Source: Sinotaia quadrata (taxonomy: Eukaryota > Mollusca > Gastropoda > Architaenioglossa > Viviparidae). From it: a stretch of DNA of 64,000 bases. Made by a program: the position numbers and the translations under genes. Within the stretch, counting starts at the first letter, position 1. Each line of letters begins with the position of its first letter. The stretch covers positions 52,986,201 to 53,050,200 of the forward strand of contig CM054184.1 in NCBI GenBank assembly GCA_028829895.1, in the 5' to 3' direction. The notes below the pieces were generated by a model. It made no database searches. It was not told the origin of the DNA and saw nothing but the letters and a program-made list of their open reading frames with translations. Positions 58,048 to 64,000 of this stretch are shown here, in pieces.

Positions 58048-58845
58048 TTATTTCTTCATCGACAGAATAATGAAGAAGTCTTTACACTGACGTAACAACA
58101 ACAAATTATATTGTTTATCAAGACTCTCCCTGGCGGTGTCCATTTTGCTAAGCATTGTCTTCTATAAAGTAAGCTATTGACTTCTATAAAGTAAGCTATT
58201 GCCAGAAGAAAAAAGATTTTCTATGCATATACAGTTTTAAAATATGGAGGGTGTTTTAATGACCAAGATTTTACTTACACGTAATGTTTACGGTTATAAA
58301 AAAAGAAGAAGAGGAGGAGAAAAAAAATGAACGTGCTACTAGAAGAATGCAGAAATCTGTTCTAACGCCAAAACTTTGAAGAGTAATGTTAAGTATCTTC
58401 GTTTCACTGTGACAGCGGCGTTTCGGTTCATTGAATCTACAAGCAAATTAGAATCGCGCATGGCTGGCTCCTGAGTATTAAAACGTCAAAGAAACCGTTT
58501 CCCAGACAAATTTAAATCTGGTGTCAAAAGAGATATTTCTTCTTAGTTTTACAATTTCTGTTTGAAAAATACTCATGTCTGCAGAAAACTATGAAACACA
58601 ATAAACAATCCGCTATTGTTACAGTATTATGTTTTAAATATTCTTAACAGAGCGCAACATACAGCATTTTGCATTTATAAACGATTTATAAGCAATTTAT
58701 AACAAGCAGATATAGAGGTGTATTGAGAAAAACAAAGTATATTTTTCTCTGGTATCGTGTATTGTTCTCTGGTATCGAGAGAAACAGAGTGTATTGTATC
58801 TGGGCCCTGGGGTCGAAACATGAAAATTATTCGTCTGTGACAAGA
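58048..58845. other. Unassigned stretch
   Basis: Contains a 21-bp tandem duplication (cttctataaagtaagctatt, 58159-58201) and an A/G run (about 58300-58328). No gene recognised. Confidence 0.5.
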
Positions 58846-58847
58846 AA

Positions 58848-59085
58848 ATGTTGCACACATACAGACACACACAGACTCAGACAGACACAGACAGACACAC
58901 ACACACATACAGACACACACAGACACACACTCAGACAGACACACACACACACAGACACACACAGACACAGACAGACACAGACAGACACAGACACATACAG
59001 ACACACACACACGCGCACACACACACACACACATACACACGCGCGCGCGCGCGCGCACACAGACACACAGACACACACACACAGT
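58848..59085. repeat. (CA)n / (CACAGA)n compound microsatellite with CG run
   Basis: About 240 bp of CACACAGA-type sequence with an alternating (CG)n core at about 59039-59057. Long Thr/His or Cys/Val frames across it are artefacts. Confidence 0.97.
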
Positions 59086-59795
59086 GAAGTCATGCCGTAT
59101 ACCATTCTAGTAAAAATAATTAATACGATTTAATTATATAGTACTAGAACCAAATGACATAGGAAGCGAGCAAATTCTTAAGTAGCTCTATGAATTTCCT
59201 ATAGAAAAATCCGTAATCTCTACATTTCAGACATTTATTGTGAATGTCATACGCTGTGCCATTCCTAGTAAAATCTAGTTTATTCATCATCATCATCATC
59301 ATCACCATCGTCGTCGTCGTCACAGCAATTATAATACAACTAAAATGAGAGAGAGAAGAAGAGAGAACTAACGAAGCGTTAAATGTTACCAAAGTTCGAA
59401 ACGCTTCGCAACATTTACACTTACACGCGCAACAAAAATGTTCTGCAACACGGAGCAAGAAAACCTGTTTACAACGAAGCAGACATTTTAATAGATTTAC
59501 TGGTATAATTAATCAAAGGTGTATGCACTTTAGCTGTAATAATAAAACCAGAGTTCCGGAAAGGTGTTGTGTGTTTATAAAATATAGTCGGGCAAGGCCT
59601 AAACTATATAGCAATGAAAATTAAACAAAGAATGCATTGGAGGGGGGAGCAGTCTAGCTATTCTATAAATAAACAAAGATTTCTAGTCTGGGGGGGAGAG
59701 TGGAGGGTGGAGTACTAAGATTCCTTTGGAATACATCGATTCAGAATTCTGGCACACAACTTTCAGCAACAACATCAGTAACATTGATATAGCGT
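59086..59795. other. Unassigned stretch
   Basis: Contains a (CAT)n-(CGT)n tract at about 59285-59322 and a G-run at about 59690. No gene recognised. Confidence 0.5.
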
Positions 59796-59799
59796 ACGC

Positions 59800-59800
59800 A

Positions 59801-59842
<42 letters not shown>

Positions 59843-59845
59843 TAC
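59800..59845. repeat. (CT)n-(CA)n microsatellite
   Basis: Pure CT followed by CA. Confidence 0.95.
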
Positions 59846-59993
59846 ACTGTGTGCAAACCCACAGTCATGCACATGCACAAACACTTGCGTACACACAGAT
59901 ATACAGTCGCACATGCTCTTACACTGACAAGTATGTATACGCGCGCGCATAATAAATTGATTCATTCAGAGCTCCCCCCTCTCTCTTTTTCTC

Positions 59994-59994
<1 letters not shown>

Positions 59995-60062
<68 letters not shown>
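59995..60062. repeat. (CA)n microsatellite
   Basis: About 65 bp of almost pure CA. Confidence 0.97.
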
Positions 60063-60424
60063 AAACGGCGTCAGTTCACAGCATAAATCACAATAAAAAC
60101 TCCAGCAATAAGTGAGCATGCGATCATCTCATCACAAATTAAGCTAATTTTTCATTCAGGACCACCTGTTAAACGGGAACATTGGCATATATGGAAATGT
60201 CTGACACTCAGGCCTGGAAATGTCTGAAAACAAATTCCCTGTTATTTGTTCGTTTCTTTGTGTGATTATTTCCTCCAGTTAGAGTAGCTTTCCTAGAAAA
60301 GCATCGAAATACATCGTCCGATTTTAACTCGCGACAAAGTTCATGATATATACTTTAATAACAAAATGTGTTAAACAGTAAAATACCATTATTCATTCCC
60401 TTCCTTATTATCTGCCCTTTTAGT
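60063..60424. other. Unassigned stretch
   Basis: Nothing recognised. Confidence 0.5.
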
Positions 60425-60632
60425 AAATAATTAGTTTGGTGATTCACTAAACTGTATACAACGGACAATTACTATGTTACCCAGTTAACAGCAGATTTAG
60501 TTTGATGAGTGTCTAACCTAGTTACAGCCGACTAATTAGTTTGTTGACTGATTAACCTAGTTACAACCAACTCATTGACTAACCTAAATACAACAGACTA
60601 ATTAGTTCGGTGATTGACTCACCTATTGTCTA
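60425..60632. repeat. Degenerate tandem repeat, ~40-50-bp unit x about 5
   Basis: The phrases aattagtttggtgattgact and aacctagttacaaccaact recur with gaps. Confidence 0.6.
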
Positions 60633-61198
60633 AGCATGTGTGTGGATGTCTGTGAGTGTGTCTAATAGACATAAGTAGGCTTTGCAGAGCGGGATGTAAC
60701 AAAACGCTTGTAGTTTTCTTCCTTTCTCTATGGTTGGGGTGGGTGGTTGTTTTTTTAATCATAAATGTCTGGGAAGTAAGTAGAGCGTGAAATTAGCGAC
60801 GACTACTATACACAGTGGTCTGGGAAATATCTCTTTAAAAGGAGAAGGTAACTTGAGTGGCCTGTTAGTGAATGCGATTCACAATAATCCCATCCCATTT
60901 TCAAGAATTTGTTATTTCAGAATGAGTGAGGAACACAACACATTTTCTTGAGATTTAAAACTACCTTCCTGGTTCAGAGGTCAAGGTTAAGTTGAAACAT
61001 TATATTTTAGTTATGAAGAGAAATAGTGCAGAGAAAACTTTAGTGTGCATAATTAATTATTAGTGGTGTTGCGGAGTTTTCCTCTCAGATATTTGTTTCC
61101 ATTAGAAATATTTTTTCAATTTTCTATTTTCGTCAGAGAGGTCAGCGTTACAAGTACCGATGTACTGCAGATTGCGAATGAGACACTGTAAAATTAAT
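60633..61198. other. Unassigned stretch
   Basis: No gene or element recognised between the two arrays. Confidence 0.5.
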
Positions 61199-62870
61199 TA
61201 CACTTCAGACTGGCATTTAGTCATTATATTTCAGTTTGGAGTTAAGTAACTACACTTCAGACTGGCTTTTAGTCATTACATTTCAGTTTGGTATTTAATA
61301 ACTACACTACAGACTGACATCTAGTCATTCTATTTCAGTTTGGAGTTTAGTAACTACACTTCCGACTGGCATCTAGTCATTCTATTTCAGTTTGGAGTTT
61401 AGTAACTACACTTCCGACTGGCATCTAGTCATTCTATTTCAGTTTGGAGTTTAGTAACTACACTTCCGACTGGCATCTAGTCATTCTATTTCAGTTTGGA
61501 GTTAAGTAACTACACTTCAGACTGGCTTTTAGTCATTACATTTCAGTTTGGTATTTAATAACTACACTACAGACTGACATCTCGTCATTCTATTTCAGTT
61601 TGGAGTTTAGTAACTACACTTCCGACTGGCATCTAGTCATTCTATTTCAGTTTGGAGTTTAGTAACTACACTTCCGACTGGCATCTAGTCATTCTATTTC
61701 AGTTTGGAGTTTAGTAACTACACTTCCGACTGGCATCTAGTCATTCTATTTCAGTTTGGAGTTAAGTAACTACACTTCAGACTGGCTTTTAGTCATTACA
61801 TTTCAGTTTGGTATTTAATAACTACACTACAGACTGACATCTAGTCATTCTATTTCAGTTTGGAGTTTAGTAACTACACTTCCGACTGGCATCTAGTCAT
61901 TCTATTTCAGTTTGGAGTTTAGTAACTACACTTCCGACTGGTATCTAGTCATTCTATTTCAGTTTGGAGTTTAGTAACTACACTTCCGACTGGCATCTAG
62001 TCATTCTATTTCAGTTTGGAGTTAAGTAACTACACTTCAGACTGGCTTTTAGTCATTACATTTCAGTTTGGTATTTAATAACTACACTACAGACTGACAT
62101 CTAGTCATTCTATTTCAGTTTGGAGTTTAGTAACTACACTTCCGACTGGCATCTAGTCATTCTATTTCAGTTTGGAGTTTAGTAACTACACTTCCGACTG
62201 GCATCTAGTCATTCTATTTCAGTTTGGAGTTTAGTAACTACACTTCCGACTGGCATCTAGTCATTAAGTAACTACACTTCAGACTGGCTTTTAGTCATTA
62301 CATTTCAGTTTGGTATTTAATAACTACACTACAGACTGACATCTAGTCATTCTATTTCAGTTTGGAGTTTAGTAACTACACTTCCGACTGGCATCTAGTC
62401 ATTCTATTTCAGTTTGGAGTTTAGTAACTACACTTCCGACTGGCATCTAGTCATTCTATTTCAGTTTGGAGTTTAGTAACTACACTTCCGACTGGCATCT
62501 AGTCATTCTATTTCAGTTTGGAGTTAAGTAACTACACTTCAGACTGGCTTTTAGTCATTACATTTCAGTTTGGTATTTAATAACTACACTACAGACTGAC
62601 ATCTAGTCATTCTATTTCAGTTTGGAGTTTAGTAACTACACTTCCGACTGGCATCTAGTCATTCTATTTCAGTTTGGAGTTTAGTAACTACACTTCCGAC
62701 TGGCATCTAGACATTCTATTTCAGTTTGGAGTTTAGTAACTACACTTCCGACTGGCATCTAGTCATTCTATTTCAGTTTGGAGTTTAGTAACTACACTTC
62801 CAACTGGCATCTAGTCATTCTATTACACTTTGGCATTTAGTAACTTCACTTCATACTGGCTTCTAATATA
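61199..62870. repeat. 52-bp minisatellite in 260-bp higher-order units
   Basis: Monomers are 52 bp (cttccgactggcatctagtc, attctatttcag, tttggagtttagtaactaca). Five monomer types form a 260-bp higher-order unit. Its diagnostic first monomer (cttcagactggcttttagtc) starts at 61255, 61515, 61775, 62035, 62277 and 62537; spacing is 260 except for one 242-bp unit caused by an 18-bp deletion. The second monomer begins ctacagactgacatct, and the remaining three begin cttccgactgg. Confidence 0.97.
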
Positions 62871-63340
62871 ATATATTTCGGATTTGGCATTTAGTAGCTA
62901 TACTTCAGATTGGCACCTAGTTGCATATACTTCAACCTGATGTCTAGTATCTTTGCTTCAGACTGGCATTTAGTAGCCTATACTTCAGACTGACAAAATG
63001 TAGCCTATACTTCAGACTGGCAACATGTGGCCTATACTTCAGACTGACATCTAGTAGCAATTACTTCAGACTGACATCTAGTAGCAATTACTTCAGACTG
63101 ACATCTAGTAGCCTATACTTCAGACTGACATCTAGTAACCTATACTTCAGACTGACATCTAGTAGCAATTACTTCAGACTGACATCTAGTAGCAATTACT
63201 TCAGACTGACATCTAGTAGCAATTACTTCAGACTGACATCTAGTAGCAATTACTTCAGACTGACATCTAGTAGCCTATACTTCAGACTGACATCTAGTAG
63301 CCTATACTTCAGACTGACATCTAGTAGCAATTACTCAGTA
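62871..63340. repeat. Related ~27-bp array adjoining the higher-order array
   Basis: Units read cttcagactgacatctagta and gcaatta or gcctata, about 16 copies. The cttcagactgacatctagt half is the same word as half of the neighbouring 52-bp monomer, so the two arrays share an ancestor. Confidence 0.9.
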
Positions 63341-63904
63341 AATATTGTCAGACTTCAACTCGGGCAAGAAGCAACAAGAAGGATCGTCCTAAACCGCTAT
63401 TACGCAGTTTTATTGCCTGTTTATTTCGGGAATTGTGATTTAGTTTGCAACCCAACGTGCATAGTAGTCTTAGCAGCCACGTGATCCGCGTCTTCAGCTG
63501 GGTCAGAGGAGAGCGACTGGTGTGAAACTAGATCAGCAACCGCTACTAGTGTTTACCTTTACCTGAATCCTTTCTGTCCTCACCCTATTCCTCACCCACC
63601 CACCCCCACGCACCCTCCTCGTCTACTCCACCGTACTGCGCACTCTCTGCGTCTCTTTCCTAGTTTCAGTGATTCACTCCTTTACTTTGTATCTGACAGG
63701 CTAAAGTGGGGCATTTTTACAATAGTTTTCTGTTCGTGTGCTTTGACAGTTTTGTCCCTTCCCATCCTGTCTTCTCTCCACACCCACTGTGTCTTCTAGT
63801 GTTTCTGTTTCTCTACCTCTCTGTTATTGTCTGTCTCTCTTCCTGTTGTTCTCTTTGTTTCTTCCTCGATTCCCTTATTTTTCTTGTGTTGTCTCCGTTT
63901 CTAT
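63341..63904. other. Unassigned stretch, pyrimidine-rich right half
   Basis: About 63560-63900 is C/T-rich (cacccacccacccccacgca, tctctctt). No gene recognised. Confidence 0.45.
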
Positions 63905-64000
63905 CTCTGTCAGCATATTACCATATCCTTCTACCTTTGTCTACAGGTCTGTCTAGGTCTCTGTCAGCATATTACCATATCCTTCTCCCTTTGTCTACAG
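63905..64000. repeat. Tandem duplication cut by the window end
   Basis: The segment ctgtcagcatattaccatat continuing to tttgtctacag is present twice; the second copy ends at the last base, so the array may continue outside the window. Confidence 0.85.

Noticed and set aside
58675..59133. Cys/Val-rich or Thr/His-rich proteins
   Set aside because: Translations of a (CA)n/(CACAGA)n microsatellite on both strands.

Overview
The window looks like non-coding invertebrate nuclear DNA, intergenic or deep intronic. It is AT-rich, packed with microsatellites and minisatellites, and carries decayed eukaryotic transposons: CR1/L2-like LINEs, a Ty3/gypsy reverse transcriptase relic, a hAT MITE and a CACTA-like element. 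I found no intact gene, no rRNA, no convincing functional tRNA and no operon structure. A lophotrochozoan such as a gastropod mollusc would fit, but that is inference from overall character, not from a diagnostic gene.

Tandem repeats dominate. By hand tally about 20 kb of the 64 kb (roughly a third) lies in more than 60 separate arrays. Most have units of 12 to 70 bp and the units are mostly unrelated between arrays. The largest are a 35-bp array (48943-50166, about 35 copies), a 64-bp array (51907-53083, about 18 copies), a 37/42-bp array (19530-20234), a mixed 69/48-bp array (7206-8118), and a 52-bp array organised into 260-bp higher-order units (61199-62870) that grades into a 27-bp array up to 63340.

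Mobile-element relics, left to right: copies A (11385-11728) and B (21750-22160) of a dispersed family; a gypsy RT remnant just upstream of copy B (21050-21380); a broken LINE (25955-27482) with a minisatellite inside its RT; a LINE 3' fragment on the minus strand (37470-37995); copies C (40245-41475) and D (44715-45835), which extend the family to about 1.2 kb; a possible further LINE tail (46470-46680); a 160-bp hAT MITE (47889-48048); and a 1.9-kb element with CACTG/CAGTG ends and a broken zinc-finger-type gene, inserted into a 50-bp minisatellite (53965-55864). Low-complexity tracts ((CA)n, (CT)n, (CTAT)n, (GAT)n) are scattered throughout.

No genes work together here. The relations worth recording are between repeats: an insertion splitting an array, arrays arising inside dead transposons, a perfect 38-bp hairpin overlapping the first unit of an array, and higher-order repeat structure. 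Most long open frames in the window are artefacts of tandem units lacking stop codons. I saw no evidence of an undescribed functional system; the most notable items are the element/minisatellite junction, the 260-bp higher-order array and the dispersed 1.2-kb family.
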